Counted from the stretch's first letter, positions 18,626-27,401 are shown. The stretch is 44,446 bases of DNA from DATARH01 sp038228485 (GCA_038228485.1 JBBRPG010000007.1:1-44446); one strand, 5' to 3'. Numbers and translations are program-made. The notes: generated by a model from the letters alone, not told the origin.

Positions 18626-18654
18626 TTGGTAGCGATGCCAGGCAAGAGTGTCAA
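18626..18654 (-). promoter_or_regulatory. Candidate promoter of the eight-gene ABC operon
   Basis: On the - strand a perfect TTGACA (18654-18649) is followed by a 17-base spacer and TACCAA (18631-18626). This predicts a transcript start about 50 bases before the TTG start codon. It lies in the 320-bp gap between the divergent ATPase and TIR-Sel1 genes. The -10 matches only half of the standard hexamer. I see no convincing + strand promoter in the same gap. Confidence 0.42.
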
Positions 18655-18888
18655 TCTCGGCGGCGTTACATGGCCCGGCCGAGCCAGGTTCAGCCCGGCA
18701 TTTAGGCAATTTGCCGCAGTTCGCCGGCACGGGCACAAAGAGAGGCCGCCCCAAGCCGTTCGGGCGCGCTAGCGCGATTGGCGGGTAAGCGGAGATAGGT
18801 CGGCAGCCTGAACTATCGCTTTTCGTCCGAACAATGGGCATCATTGTCTCGTAAAAGATGGCGTAAAACAGAAGGATCGCGGCCAGCC

Positions 18889-21078
18889 TTGCCCCACGAC
18901 GTTTTCATCAGCTACGCGCAGACCGACAGGGCGGCCGCGGAAGCAGTCTGCCACCGGCTCGAAGGCGCCGGCATCCGTTGCTGGATCGCCCCGCGCGACA
19001 TCGGCGACGACTGGGATCGAAACAACGCCGTCGTCCAGGCGGTCGGAGGGTCGAAGCTCGCCGTCGTGATAATTTCGGCCTCCGCCGACGCCTCGCGCAG
19101 CATGCTGGACGAGGTGGCGGTCATCCTCGATGCCGAGGTCACGATCATCCCGTTCCGGGTCGAGGAAATCCGGCCGGGCGGGAGAAATGCGGACCGCCTT
19201 CATTGGCTCGACGCGCTGAGCGAGCCGCTCAACGCACATATCGACCGGCTGATCGACAGGGTCCGCGATACGCTTTCTGGACCGTTGCTTGCCGCCGACG
19301 CGGACGATCCGCTACCGGCCGCCGCCGTGCCGGCCCCGCGGCACGTGCCTGAGCCGGCCAAGCGCGACGATGCGGCGATCCCGCGGTTCACCGAGACAGC
19401 CCCGCCGGAGACCTTGGAGTCGGCGACGCGGCCGTTGACGGCGACCGTGACAACGGTGATCTCGGATCCGGGGCCACCGCCTTTCCCAGAGACAACCACG
19501 CCGGCGATCTCGGATCCCGGGCCACCACCCTTTCCAGAAGCCCCCACGCCGGCGGCTCTAGAGCCGGGGCCACCGCCCCTTACAGAGACAGCCGCGCCGC
19601 CGGTCCCAGAGCCGGCGCCGCGGCCTTTCATTGCGGGGGCGCCGCGGCCGCCGTTGGAGCCGGCGAAACCGCCGCGGCGGAGATTTTTCTTCCTCGCGGT
19701 ATTGGCCGCCGTGGCGGCTGCGTCCGTGCTTGGCGCGTGGGCCTACCAGACCGGGGCCTTAGCGCCGCATAAACCGTCGGCCAGCGAACAGGCGATGCAA
19801 GTCCCGCCCGCTCCGCCCGCCCCGTCTGCGACGACCCAAACGTCGCCAAAGCCGGCGCCTGAGTCAAAGCCGGCTGCCGAGCCCAAGCCGCCGTCCGAGC
19901 CCAAGCCGCTATCCGAGCCAAAGCCGGCATCCGAGCCAAAACTGGTGCCACCCCCGTTGCCGCCGGCGACCAGCCCGAAATCGTTGACGGTCGCCGGGAA
20001 CAGCGAGGCGGCGCCGATCGAGACTCCGGCGCCGACCGATCCCAACTACCCGGCGTCGCAACTCTCGGTCACCGTCACCGGACTGCCGTCGATCGGGACG
20101 GTCGTCATGTCCAACGGCACAAGCCCGGTCGCCGTCAACCAAACGCTGACGAGTGCCGAGCTGACAGGCCTGATGTTTATCCCCAAGCCGGATGTCGCCA
20201 ATCAGGACGCGACCTTGAGCTACAAGGTCCAGAACCCCGCCGGGTTAAGCGCCGATGGCCGCGTTTCCGTGGTGATCGGCCCAAAGCGAGCCGAGCCATC
20301 GCCGGCTGAGGTCGTTGCAAAGGGTATCGCGGCCTTTGACCGCAAGGATTACGCCGAGGCCATGCGCTGGTATCGCATCGCGGCCGACCAGGGAAACGCG
20401 GACGCGCAAGTTCACATCGGGGAGCTGTGTGCGATCGGCGCGGGCGTTACCCAGGACTACGCCGAGGCGATGGGCTGGTTCCGCCTCGCAGCCGATCAGG
20501 GAAATGCGCAAGGGCAGAAAAATGTCGGTCTGTTTTTTCTGAACGGCTGGGGAGTCAAGCAGGACTACGTTGAGGCGAAACGTTGGCTTCGCATTGCTGC
20601 CAAGCAGGGCGATGCGAGAGCGCAAGACGCGATGGGATACCTTTACTTGACCGGCCACGGCGTTGCCCGGGATTACGACGAGGCGATGCGCTGGTTCCGC
20701 CTCGCAGCCGATCAGGGAGACGCGGGCGGGCAGGTCAGCATCGGTCGGCTTTACAACAAGGGCCTGGGGGTCGAGCAGAACTACACCGAGGCATTGCGCT
20801 GGTTCCGCCTGGCCGCCGACCAGGGGAATGCGAAGGCGCAAGCCAGCATCGGATATCTTTACGAGACCGGTCACGGGGTCAAGCAAGACTACGCCGAGGC
20901 GATGCGCTGGTTCCGCCTGGCTGCCGATCAGGGAAATGCGCAAGCGCAGAGCAATATCGGAGCCCTGTACGCGAACGGCTGGGGAGTTGAGCGCGACCCG
21001 GCCCAGGCCCGGGAGTGGATGGAGAAAGCCGCTTCCGCCGCCGACCCGTACGCCAAGAAATGGCTCGCATCACATTAG
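18889..21078 (+). CDS. TIR-domain protein with membrane anchor, Ig-like domain and Sel1 repeats
   Basis: About 729 residues. Order: a TIR_2-type domain (HDVFISYAQTDRAAAE, GIRCWIAPRDI, a Glu in MLDEVAVIL at the catalytic position, IIPFRVEEI); a Pro-rich linker with repeated SDPGPPPFPE; and a single transmembrane helix after RRRFFF (LAVLAAVAAASVLGAWAY). Then come a second Pro/Lys linker of repeated SEPKP units, a cadherin/RapA-like Ig domain (LSVTVTGLPSIGTVVMSNG), and six 36-residue Sel1 repeats plus a partial one. A positive-inside reading puts TIR in the cytoplasm and Ig plus Sel1 in the periplasm. No ATG fits. TTG 18889 after GAAGGA puts the TIR motif right at the N-terminus, and TTG 18844 is the alternative. 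TIR domains often cleave NAD or signal, but the role here is not shown. Confidence 0.82.
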   Translation: MPHDVFISYAQTDRAAAEAVCHRLEGAGIRCWIAPRDIGDDWDRNNAVVQAVGGSKLAVVIISASADASRSMLDEVAVILDAEVTIIPFRVEEIRPGGRNADRLHWLDALSEPLNAHIDRLIDRVRDTLSGPLLAADADDPLPAAAVPAPRHVPEPAKRDDAAIPRFTETAPPETLESATRPLTATVTTVISDPGPPPFPETTTPAISDPGPPPFPEAPTPAALEPGPPPLTETAAPPVPEPAPRPFIAGAPRPPLEPAKPPRRRFFFLAVLAAVAAASVLGAWAYQTGALAPHKPSASEQAMQVPPAPPAPSATTQTSPKPAPESKPAAEPKPPSEPKPLSEPKPASEPKLVPPPLPPATSPKSLTVAGNSEAAPIETPAPTDPNYPASQLSVTVTGLPSIGTVVMSNGTSPVAVNQTLTSAELTGLMFIPKPDVANQDATLSYKVQNPAGLSADGRVSVVIGPKRAEPSPAEVVAKGIAAFDRKDYAEAMRWYRIAADQGNADAQVHIGELCAIGAGVTQDYAEAMGWFRLAADQGNAQGQKNVGLFFLNGWGVKQDYVEAKRWLRIAAKQGDARAQDAMGYLYLTGHGVARDYDEAMRWFRLAADQGDAGGQVSIGRLYNKGLGVEQNYTEALRWFRLAADQGNAKAQASIGYLYETGHGVKQDYAEAMRWFRLAADQGNAQAQSNIGALYANGWGVERDPAQAREWMEKAASAADPYAKKWLASH
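20344..21060 (+). repeat. Six tandem 108-bp Sel1 repeats plus a partial one
   Basis: Within the TIR gene the 36-residue unit DYAEAMRWFRLAADQGNA... recurs six times in register, with a shorter final unit beginning DPAQAREWMEK. The units are close to identical at the DNA level (GAGGCGATGCGCTGGTTCCG recurs), which points to recent expansion and makes copy number likely to vary between strains. Confidence 0.85.
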
Positions 21079-21135
21079 GCTTCGGCGCTTTCGGCTGGCG
21101 CCGCCTTTGAGGGAACCGACGCGCCTCAGGCCGCC

Positions 21136-22146
21136 CTAAACTCCAAACGTGAAGCGGCTGCCGGTGTTGGCCAGCACGAGCCGGTCGGGCATCTCCTGGG
21201 CGATGCGGGCGGTGAAGTTGCGCCCGGTGCAGTGCATCGGAATCACCACGTCGGGGTCGAGCGCCTTTAGCTCGGCGATGGCTTGGTCGAGGTAGTCGGG
21301 CGGCGCCACCCCGAGATGGAACCCGCCGACCACCGCGTGCAGCTTCGACACGCCGGACACCGCCATCGCGGTCTTGATCGCGTTGATAAAGCCGGAATGG
21401 CTGCACGAGGACAGCACGACGAGGCCGCGCCCCTCGACGACATAGCAGGTGGCATGCTCGTCGGGATGACGGTCGGGGACCAGCCTGCCGCGCCGCTCGG
21501 CCTCGGTGAAATGATCGGCCGAGGTCGGCTCGACCAGCGTGTTGGGCAGCACGTGCTCAAACGAGGTGCGCTCGATCATCCCGGTGGTGAACGCGCCCTC
21601 GAGCGCATGTGCATGGTAGCAGCACACGGTCTCGACCTGCGCCGCAGCGAGGGCCGCCTCGTCGAGCGCACCCCACGAGCGCGGTTCGGCGTCGCGCGAG
21701 CCCAGCCATTTCTCGCGGAAGGTCAGGTCGCCGCCGGTATAGAGCCTGAGGTCGTCGCGCATCTGCCCGCGGTGGCGCTGGACAAAGCCGACCAGACCGC
21801 CGAAATGGTCGCGATGAGAATGGCTGAGGATCAGCCCGTCGAGCTTCTCGGGCTCGATCCCGAGCAGGTCGAAATTGCGCAGCAGGATCTCCGGCGTATA
21901 CCCAAAATCGAGCAGATACTGGCCCTTGCCGGTCTTGTTCTCGCTTTCGAGATGCAGCGACAGGCCCCATTCGCCGGCAATCGTCGACTCCTGTTCGCGG
22001 CCGGGGATGCGCGAGACATGCTCGACCCGGCAGAACGGATGCTCGGCCTTCGGCATGAACTGGTCGAAATACGAATCGACCACCAGCCGCACCGACAGCG
22101 AGCGCACGGTTGGCGCCGAAAACGGCTCGGATGTCGTTAGCACCAT
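21136..22146 (-). CDS. Metallo-beta-lactamase-fold hydrolase
   Basis: A 336-residue MBL-fold protein of the COG1237 type, related to the enzyme annotated as dihydropterin ribofuranosylaminobenzene phosphate synthase. The metal motif is HSHRDHFGG (about residue 110), preceded by LLDFGYTPEILLRNFDLLGIEPEKLDGLILSH. Further ligands are likely in SSCSHSGFINAIKTA and GGFHL near residues 249 and 277 and in VIPMHCTGRNF. There is no signal peptide, so it is probably cytosolic. ATG 22146 follows GGGAGAAG. It converges on the TIR-Sel1 gene with a 57-bp gap. The substrate is unknown. Confidence 0.85.
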   Translation of the reverse strand: MVLTTSEPFSAPTVRSLSVRLVVDSYFDQFMPKAEHPFCRVEHVSRIPGREQESTIAGEWGLSLHLESENKTGKGQYLLDFGYTPEILLRNFDLLGIEPEKLDGLILSHSHRDHFGGLVGFVQRHRGQMRDDLRLYTGGDLTFREKWLGSRDAEPRSWGALDEAALAAAQVETVCCYHAHALEGAFTTGMIERTSFEHVLPNTLVEPTSADHFTEAERRGRLVPDRHPDEHATCYVVEGRGLVVLSSCSHSGFINAIKTAMAVSGVSKLHAVVGGFHLGVAPPDYLDQAIAELKALDPDVVIPMHCTGRNFTARIAQEMPDRLVLANTGSRFTFGV

Positions 22147-22359
22147 GTTTCTTCTCCCGAAGCGGGATCAAAAATTGGGCAAAAGCGGCGCAATCTGCGC
22201 CCACGCCGCGGGCCTGGTATCGCTTGCATAGCGCAACTCGTCACGCCGATAGTTCTCCCGGGTGATTTCAGTCCAAGCCCTGTGATCCTCCGTCGTAGCT
22301 CAAACCACGACCGAATCACACATGACTGAAATCACTCGATTCATTTCCGGCCAGCCTCT

Positions 22360-22392
22360 CACGAGGCGTAAAGCGCCGTCTCGAAGGACGCA
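22360..22392 (-). repeat. Further copy of the GTCCTTCGAGACG repeat
   Basis: Read on the - strand the segment contains TGCGTCCTTCGAGACGGCGC, the same core as at 4161-4200. It lies just before serB in a 255-bp gap in which I see no gene. Confidence 0.5.
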
Positions 22393-22401
22393 ACGACCCA
22401 G

Positions 22402-23265
22402 ATGCGATCGGTCGTCACCCTTATCGCCGCGCCGGAAGCCGAAGCCGCTCTGCGCGACTGCGCCGCGGCGCTCGCGGCCGCTTTGGGTGATGGCATCGAT
22501 TGGCTGGCTCCAACCGCCTGCGACATTGTCTGCGATGCAGTGGACCAGACAGCGGTGCGGGCCGCGATCGGCGATCGGCCGATCGACGCGGTGATTCAGC
22601 CGGCCGAAGGGCGCCGCAAGCGGCTGCTGGTCGCCGATCTCGAATCGACGATCATCGAGAATGAGATGCTCGAGGAGCTCGCCGATTTCCTCGGGATGCG
22701 CGCCCACGTCGCCGAGATCACCAGGCGGGCGATGAATGGCGAGATCGACTTTGTCGGCGCCCTCACCGAGCGGGTGGCGCTGTTGCGCGGGCTGCCGGAG
22801 CGCGTGTTGGGACAGGCCGCCGCGCGCATCCGCCTGATGCCCGGAGCACGCGCGCTGGTCGCGACATTGCGGCGGCATGGCGTGAAGACCGCGCTGGTGT
22901 CGGGCGGGTTCACGGTGTTTGCTGAGCCGGTCGCCCGGCAGCTCGGCTTCGACCGGATCGTCGCCAACCGGCTCGACCTTGCCGACGGCAAGATCGCCGG
23001 CACGGTGCGGCCGCCGATCATCGGCGCCCAGGCCAAGCACGACACGCTGATCGCGCTCGCCGGGGAATTCGGCCTGAGGCTGGGCCAGACGCTCGCGGTC
23101 GGCGACGGCGCCAACGACCTGCTGATGCTGCAAGCCGCCGGGCTCGGCATCGCCTTTCATGCCAAGCCTACGGTCGCCGCCGCATCGCGCTGGCGGATCG
23201 ACCACGCCGACCTAACCGCGCTGCTCTACGCGCAAGGGTATCGGGCGCAGGAGATCGTCGCGTAG
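22402..23265 (+). CDS. serB: Phosphoserine phosphatase
   Basis: A 287-residue HAD-superfamily enzyme for the last step of serine synthesis (phosphoserine to serine). Domain order is an N-terminal region (1-70), then motif I VADLESTII (about 78), the helical cap (GEIDFVGALTERVALLRGLP), motif II LVSGGFTVF with SGG, Lys in GAQAKHD and motif III VGDGANDLLML. Motif I is atypical: the nucleophile Asp is followed by L-E-S-T, so the usual second Asp (general acid/base) is Glu. ATG 22402 is the natural start. It faces degP across a dispersed repeat, an arrangement common in alphaproteobacteria. Confidence 0.9.
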   Translation: MRSVVTLIAAPEAEAALRDCAAALAAALGDGIDWLAPTACDIVCDAVDQTAVRAAIGDRPIDAVIQPAEGRRKRLLVADLESTIIENEMLEELADFLGMRAHVAEITRRAMNGEIDFVGALTERVALLRGLPERVLGQAAARIRLMPGARALVATLRRHGVKTALVSGGFTVFAEPVARQLGFDRIVANRLDLADGKIAGTVRPPIIGAQAKHDTLIALAGEFGLRLGQTLAVGDGANDLLMLQAAGLGIAFHAKPTVAAASRWRIDHADLTALLYAQGYRAQEIVA

Positions 23266-23269
23266 GTGT

Positions 23270-23345
23270 AGGGTGGAAAAGCGTAGCGTCTTCCACCGGG
23301 CGGCGGGGCGGAGACGGCGGATTACGCTGCGCTCATCCGCCCTAC
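23270..23345. repeat. Dispersed intergenic repeat (GTAGGGTGG...CCGCCCTAC)
   Basis: Between the convergent serB and degP stops, GTAGGGTGGAAAAGCGTAGC is followed by GTCTTCCACC. About 40 bases later comes CGGCGGATTACGCTGCGCTC and CCGCCCTAC. GTAGGGTGG/GTAGGGCGG-type ends in inverted orientation and the internal AAAAGCGTAGCG / CGCTGCGCTC words are typical of a repeat seen in many alphaproteobacterial genomes. Confidence 0.6.
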
Positions 23346-23401
23346 ATGCCGATCCCGGCCGTCCTTTGGTCGGAAGGGCGGGCGGGACGCCCGCGCTCCG
23401 A

Positions 23402-24925
23402 TCAGCTTTGGTCGATGCGGATCGCGACGAAGCGGAGATCGCCCTGGCGCTCGACCAGGAGCAGGATCGACTTGCGGCCGGATTTCTTGGCGTCGGCGAC
23501 CTTGCCGGCGATCTGGCTCGCGGTCTTCACCTCTTCCTGCGCCGCCTCCATGATCATGTCGCCGGGTTTGAGGCCCTTCTCGGCGCTGGCGCTGTTCTTG
23601 GCGACGTCGACCACGACGACCCCCTTCGCATCGTCGGCGAGCGAGAATTTTTCCTTCAGTTCCGGGGTGAGGTTGGAGAGGGTAAGGCCGAGCGCGCTGA
23701 CGGTGCTGCCGGCATCGCCCTTCGGGGTCGGAGTCTTGGGTTTGGACTTGCTTTCGGCGCTGGCGGTCTCGGTTTCATCGAGCCGCCCGACCTTGACCTT
23801 CAGCGCGGTCTCCTGCCGTTTGCGCCATACCGTCACCGGCGCCACTTTGTCGACCGCCGTCTCGGCGACGAGCCGAGGCAGGTGCTTCATGTCGACGACC
23901 GGCCGGCCGTCGAAGGTCAGGATCACGTCGCCGGGCTGGATGCCGCCGGTCTGCGCCGGGCCGTTATCGGCCACGCTGGCGACCAGCGCGCCGCGCGCCT
24001 TGTCGAGCCCGAGGCTTTCGGAGATCTCGTCGGTTACCGCCTGGATGCGCACCCCGAGCCAGCCGCGGTGGACGGTATGGTCTTTCTCGTTGATCAGCTC
24101 GCCGGCGATGGTCTTGGCCAGCGACGAGGGAATCGCGAAGCCGATGCCGATCGAGCCGCCCGAGGGCGAATAGATCGCGGTGTTGATGCCGATCACCTGG
24201 CCGTCCATGTTGAACATCGGCCCGCCGGAATTGCCGCGGTTGATCGAGGCGTCGGTCTGGAGGAAATCGTCGTAGGGGCCGGAATTGATGTCGCGCTGGC
24301 GCGCCGAGAGGATGCCGGCAGTAACGGTGCCGCCCAGCCCGAACGGGTTGCCGATCGCCAGCACCCAGTCGCCGACCCGCGAGCCCTCGCTGTCGCCCCA
24401 GGCCGCGGCGGCGAGCGACTTGTCGGTCTTGACCTTGAGCACGGCGATGTCGGTCTTGGTGTCGCGGCCAACCACCTCGGCCTTCAGGTTGGTGTCGTCG
24501 TGGAGGATGACGGTGATCTCGTCGGCGCCCTCGATGACGTGGTTGTTGGTCACGATGTAGCCGGTGGGGTCGATGATGAAGCCGGAACCGAGCGAGGTGG
24601 CCTTGCGATTTTCGGCCTCGGGGTGTCTGCTGCCGCCGCCGCCGCCGCCGCGCGGGGTTTTGTTGAAGAAATCCTTGAAGAACTCCTCGAACGGCGAGCC
24701 CGGCGGGAATTGCGGCAGCTCCGGGGCGCCACGCTCCTTCTTCTGTTCGGGTTTCAGCGTCTGGGTGGTCGAGATGTTGACGACCGACGGCAGCAGCTTT
24801 GCCGCCAGATCGGCAAAGCCGTCGGGCGCCGGCCGCGCCGCCGCCAGCTCGGCGGGAACGACCAAGAGCAGCGTGGCGAGCATCGCCACAGCCGAACGCC
24901 GCAGGCTCGATGAAAACAGCGACAC
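23402..24925 (-). CDS. degP: Periplasmic serine protease/chaperone, DegP/HtrA family
   Basis: A 507-residue HtrA-type protease that degrades misfolded envelope proteins. Signal peptide: RRSAVAMLATLLLVVPAELAAA. Trypsin-like domain with the triad His129 (TNNHVIEG), Asp159 (KTDIAVLK) and Ser233 (GNSGGPMF), then two PDZ domains (RGWLGVRIQ onward, and ALGLTLSNLTPELKEKF onward). A six-Gly linker stands near residue 95. I chose GTG 24925 because GAGGGAG lies eight bases before it and a proper signal peptide results. ATG 24967 would add 14 residues. The much longer open frame upstream is a shadow of hflC. It lies downstream of hflK, hflC and DUF2065, the usual order. Confidence 0.92.
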   Translation of the reverse strand: MSLFSSSLRRSAVAMLATLLLVVPAELAAARPAPDGFADLAAKLLPSVVNISTTQTLKPEQKKERGAPELPQFPPGSPFEEFFKDFFNKTPRGGGGGGSRHPEAENRKATSLGSGFIIDPTGYIVTNNHVIEGADEITVILHDDTNLKAEVVGRDTKTDIAVLKVKTDKSLAAAAWGDSEGSRVGDWVLAIGNPFGLGGTVTAGILSARQRDINSGPYDDFLQTDASINRGNSGGPMFNMDGQVIGINTAIYSPSGGSIGIGFAIPSSLAKTIAGELINEKDHTVHRGWLGVRIQAVTDEISESLGLDKARGALVASVADNGPAQTGGIQPGDVILTFDGRPVVDMKHLPRLVAETAVDKVAPVTVWRKRQETALKVKVGRLDETETASAESKSKPKTPTPKGDAGSTVSALGLTLSNLTPELKEKFSLADDAKGVVVVDVAKNSASAEKGLKPGDMIMEAAQEEVKTASQIAGKVADAKKSGRKSILLLVERQGDLRFVAIRIDQS

Positions 24926-25083
24926 CGTCCGCAACTCCCTCAATACGACGAGCAAGGCCGGGCGCATCGGGCGCCGCGCTCCGCGCGCCTCGCAGGCCGC
25001 CGAGGATACGGGAGAAGCGCGCCGCAAGCCAGATGCCTTCGCGTCGCGACTGCATTGCTGTCGCGCGTGCTTCGTAACCCGCC

Positions 25084-25269
25084 CTATCGCCGCAAGGCCC
25101 AAACCAGGGCCACGCCGAGGCAGGCGACCACCAGCCCGCCGATCCGCAGGGTCTGCGGCGGCACCGTCATCGCCCGCACGGCCAGCCGCTTCATCGTATC
25201 GGGGAGCAAGGCGTAGACCATGCCCTCGATCACCAAGATCAGGGCGAGCGCCGTCAGGAAATCCCGCAT
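25084..25269 (-). CDS. DUF2065 small membrane protein
   Basis: A 61-residue protein with two hydrophobic helices: residues 4-22 (FLTALALILVIEGMVYALL) and 42-58 (LRIGGLVVACLGVALVWA), separated by a short basic loop (DTMKRLAVRAM). Size, the E-G-x-x-Y-A-L/x-P pattern and position between hflC and degP match the DUF2065 (YjeT-like) family. It begins 15 bases after hflC and is probably co-transcribed. Function is unknown; a link to HflKC/FtsH membrane quality control is inferred only from position. Confidence 0.82.
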   Translation of the reverse strand: MRDFLTALALILVIEGMVYALLPDTMKRLAVRAMTVPPQTLRIGGLVVACLGVALVWALRR

Positions 25270-25284
25270 CGGCAGGCGGGCAGG

Positions 25285-26193
25285 TCAGCGCGCCGGTGTG
25301 GCGGGTGCCGCCGCCGCGCCGCTCTTCCCCGGCAACGCATTGAAATAGCGGAAGAAGAAGCTGTCGGGGCTCAGCACGAACGAGGTGTCGTGGCCGTTGA
25401 GCGAGGTCCGATAGGCCTGCAGCGAGCGGTAGAAGGCGAAGAACTCTTTGTCCTGGCCGAACGCGTCGGCGTAGATCTTCACCGCCTGGGCGTCGCCGTC
25501 GCCGCGCACGCGCTGGCCGTCGCGCTGCGCCTCGGCGAGGATCACGGTGCGCTCGCGCTCGGCATTGGCGCGCACGGTCTGCGCCGCCTCGGCGCCCTCG
25601 CCGCGATACTGCCGCGCCTGCTGCTCGCGCTCGGATACCATGCGAGCATAAACCGCCTGGCTGTTCTCCTCCGGCAGATCGGCGCGGCGAAGCCGGACAT
25701 CGACGAGCTCGATGCCGAATCCCTTGGCCTCGGCGGCGACCTCGTCGCGGATCTGGCGCATGATCGCGGCGCGCTTGACCGACAGGATGTCGGACAGGGT
25801 CACATTGCCGAGCACCCGGCGCAGGCTGCCGCTGACCAGCGCCGCCAGCCGCGCCCGCACCCCGGCCTCCGAGCCGACCGTCTGATAGAACAGAAGCGGA
25901 TTGATGATGCGGTAGCGGGTATAGGAATCGACGACCAGGCGCTTCTGATCGGAGACGATGATCTCTTCGTGCGGCGGTTCGAAATCGAGCACGCGGTTGT
26001 CGTACAGCACGACATTCTCGACAAAGGGCCGCTTGACCCACAGGCCGGGGGTGCGGACCTCGCGCCGCGGTTGGCCGAACTGCAGCACCAGCGCCGACTC
26101 GGTCTGGTCGACGATGAACAGCGAGCTTTCCATCAGCACCCCGGCCGCGACCAGGATAATGGCGAGGACGATCAGCAGACGCCGGCTGTTCAT
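25285..26193 (-). CDS. hflC: FtsH-protease modulator HflC
   Basis: A 302-residue SPFH/Band-7 protein anchored by one N-terminal helix (RLLIVLAIILVAAGVLME). It partners HflK in the large periplasmic cage around the FtsH protease. The Band-7 core runs about 22-190 (FIVDQTESALVLQFGQP; YRIINPLLFYQTVG), followed by a long helical part (AEDLPEEN-type segment, then SEREQQARQYRGEGAE). An Ala/Pro-rich tail ends AAAAPATPAR. ATG 26193 overlaps the hflK stop (ATGA), so the two are translationally coupled. Length is in the normal range. Confidence 0.94.
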   Translation of the reverse strand: MNSRRLLIVLAIILVAAGVLMESSLFIVDQTESALVLQFGQPRREVRTPGLWVKRPFVENVVLYDNRVLDFEPPHEEIIVSDQKRLVVDSYTRYRIINPLLFYQTVGSEAGVRARLAALVSGSLRRVLGNVTLSDILSVKRAAIMRQIRDEVAAEAKGFGIELVDVRLRRADLPEENSQAVYARMVSEREQQARQYRGEGAEAAQTVRANAERERTVILAEAQRDGQRVRGDGDAQAVKIYADAFGQDKEFFAFYRSLQAYRTSLNGHDTSFVLSPDSFFFRYFNALPGKSGAAAAPATPAR

Positions 26194-27374
26194 TTCGACC
26201 CCGTGCCCGCGGGCGATTGCGCCGCGGCCGGCGGCGTGACGCCGGGCAGGCTCGGCAGCGGCAGATAGGGCAGCACGCCGTTCTGGCCCCCGACCGACTT
26301 GTCGATGATGATCTTATTGCCGCTTTTCAAAATCTCTTCGACCGTCTCGATATAGAGCCGCAGCGCGGTGACATCCTCCGACGCCTTGTAGGCCTTGTAG
26401 ACGGCGCTGAAGCGGTCGGCGTCACCCTGCGAGCGGGCGACGATCTCGGAACGGTAGGCGTCGGCGTCCTGGCGAGTCTGGGTCCCGGCGCCGCGCGCCT
26501 TGGGCAGGATGTCGTTACGGTAGGCCTCCGCCTCGTTGCGCAGCCGCTCGCGGTCGGCAAGGGCGCGCTGGACGTCGCGGAACGCGTCGATCACCGGCGC
26601 CGGCGGATCGACCTTGGCCAGCTGCACCTGGGTGACTTCGATACCGGCGCCGTAGGAATCGAGGATCGATTGCAACAGGTGCGAGGTCTCGGTCTCGATC
26701 TTGCCGCGCCCTTCGGCGAGCGCCTGGGCGATCTGGGTTTCGCCGACGATCTCGCGCATCGCGCTTTCGGCCGCCGATTTCACCGTCGCTTCGGGGGCGC
26801 GGATGTTGAACAGATAGCGCTGCGCATCCTTGATCACCCAGAACACGCTGAAATTGATGTCGACGATGTTCTCGTCGCCGGTCAGCATCAGCGCTTCCTG
26901 CGGCTGCTGCAGGCTGCCGGTGCGCGTGCTCGGCGCCTCGCCGCTGCGATAGCCGATCTCGGTGCGGTTGACCCGGGTGACGCTCGGGGTCAGCGCCGAT
27001 TCGATCGGCGCCGGCAGATGGTAGTTGAGACCCGGTTCGGTCTTGCGGTTATAGGCGCCGAAGCGCAGCACCACGCCGACCTCGTCGGGCTGCACCCGGT
27101 AGAACCCGCTCGCCAGCCACAGCACGGCGACGGCGACGATCGCGATGACGATCCCGGTGCCGTGTCCGCCCGGCAGCAGCCGGCGAAACCGGTCCTGACC
27201 GCGGCGGAGCATTTCCTCGAAATTGGGCGGCTGGGAGCCAGGACCGCGCGGCGGCGGGCCGCCGCCATTGCCGCCGCCACCACCGCTTCCGCCGCCGCGA
27301 CCGCCGCCCCAGGGGCCGCCGCCACTTCCGCCGCCGCGAGGCCCGGAGCCCCAGGGGCCGCCGCGGTCACTCAT
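26190..27374 (-). CDS. hflK: FtsH-protease modulator HflK
   Basis: A 394-residue SPFH/Band-7 protein with a Gly-rich cytoplasmic N-terminus (residues 1-50), a membrane helix (GIVIAIVAVAVLWLASGF), the Band-7 domain beginning YRVQPDEVGVVLRFGAYNR, and the helical region RNEAEAYRNDILPKARG. It forms the HflKC complex with the following gene. ATG 27374 fits the family start but has no Shine-Dalgarno sequence. Instead a 13-bp unit is duplicated in tandem directly before it. A strong alphaproteobacterial-type promoter lies about 60 bases upstream. Confidence 0.94.
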   Translation of the reverse strand: MSDRGGPWGSGPRGGGSGGGPWGGGRGGGSGGGGGNGGGPPPRGPGSQPPNFEEMLRRGQDRFRRLLPGGHGTGIVIAIVAVAVLWLASGFYRVQPDEVGVVLRFGAYNRKTEPGLNYHLPAPIESALTPSVTRVNRTEIGYRSGEAPSTRTGSLQQPQEALMLTGDENIVDINFSVFWVIKDAQRYLFNIRAPEATVKSAAESAMREIVGETQIAQALAEGRGKIETETSHLLQSILDSYGAGIEVTQVQLAKVDPPAPVIDAFRDVQRALADRERLRNEAEAYRNDILPKARGAGTQTRQDADAYRSEIVARSQGDADRFSAVYKAYKASEDVTALRLYIETVEEILKSGNKIIIDKSVGGQNGVLPYLPLPSLPGVTPPAAAQSPAGTGSK

Positions 27375-27375
27375 T

Positions 27376-27401
27376 CAAATCATCGCGCCAAATCATCGCG
27401 C
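27376..27401 (-). repeat. Tandem 13-bp duplication in the hflK leader
   Basis: CAAATCATCGCGC occurs twice without a gap (27376-27388, 27389-27401), immediately before the hflK start codon on the - strand. It takes the place where a ribosome site is expected, and no GGAG-like sequence is present in it. Confidence 0.75.

Noticed and set aside
18590..18844. 84-residue - strand frame upstream of the ABC operon
   Set aside because: It overlaps the promoter candidate, lacks a ribosome site and has no recognisable features. The stretch is better explained as the divergent control region.
23402..26041. 879-residue frame extending DegP upstream
   Set aside because: The extra residues are a shadow of hflC and DUF2065. 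A signal peptide and ribosome site support the start at 24925.
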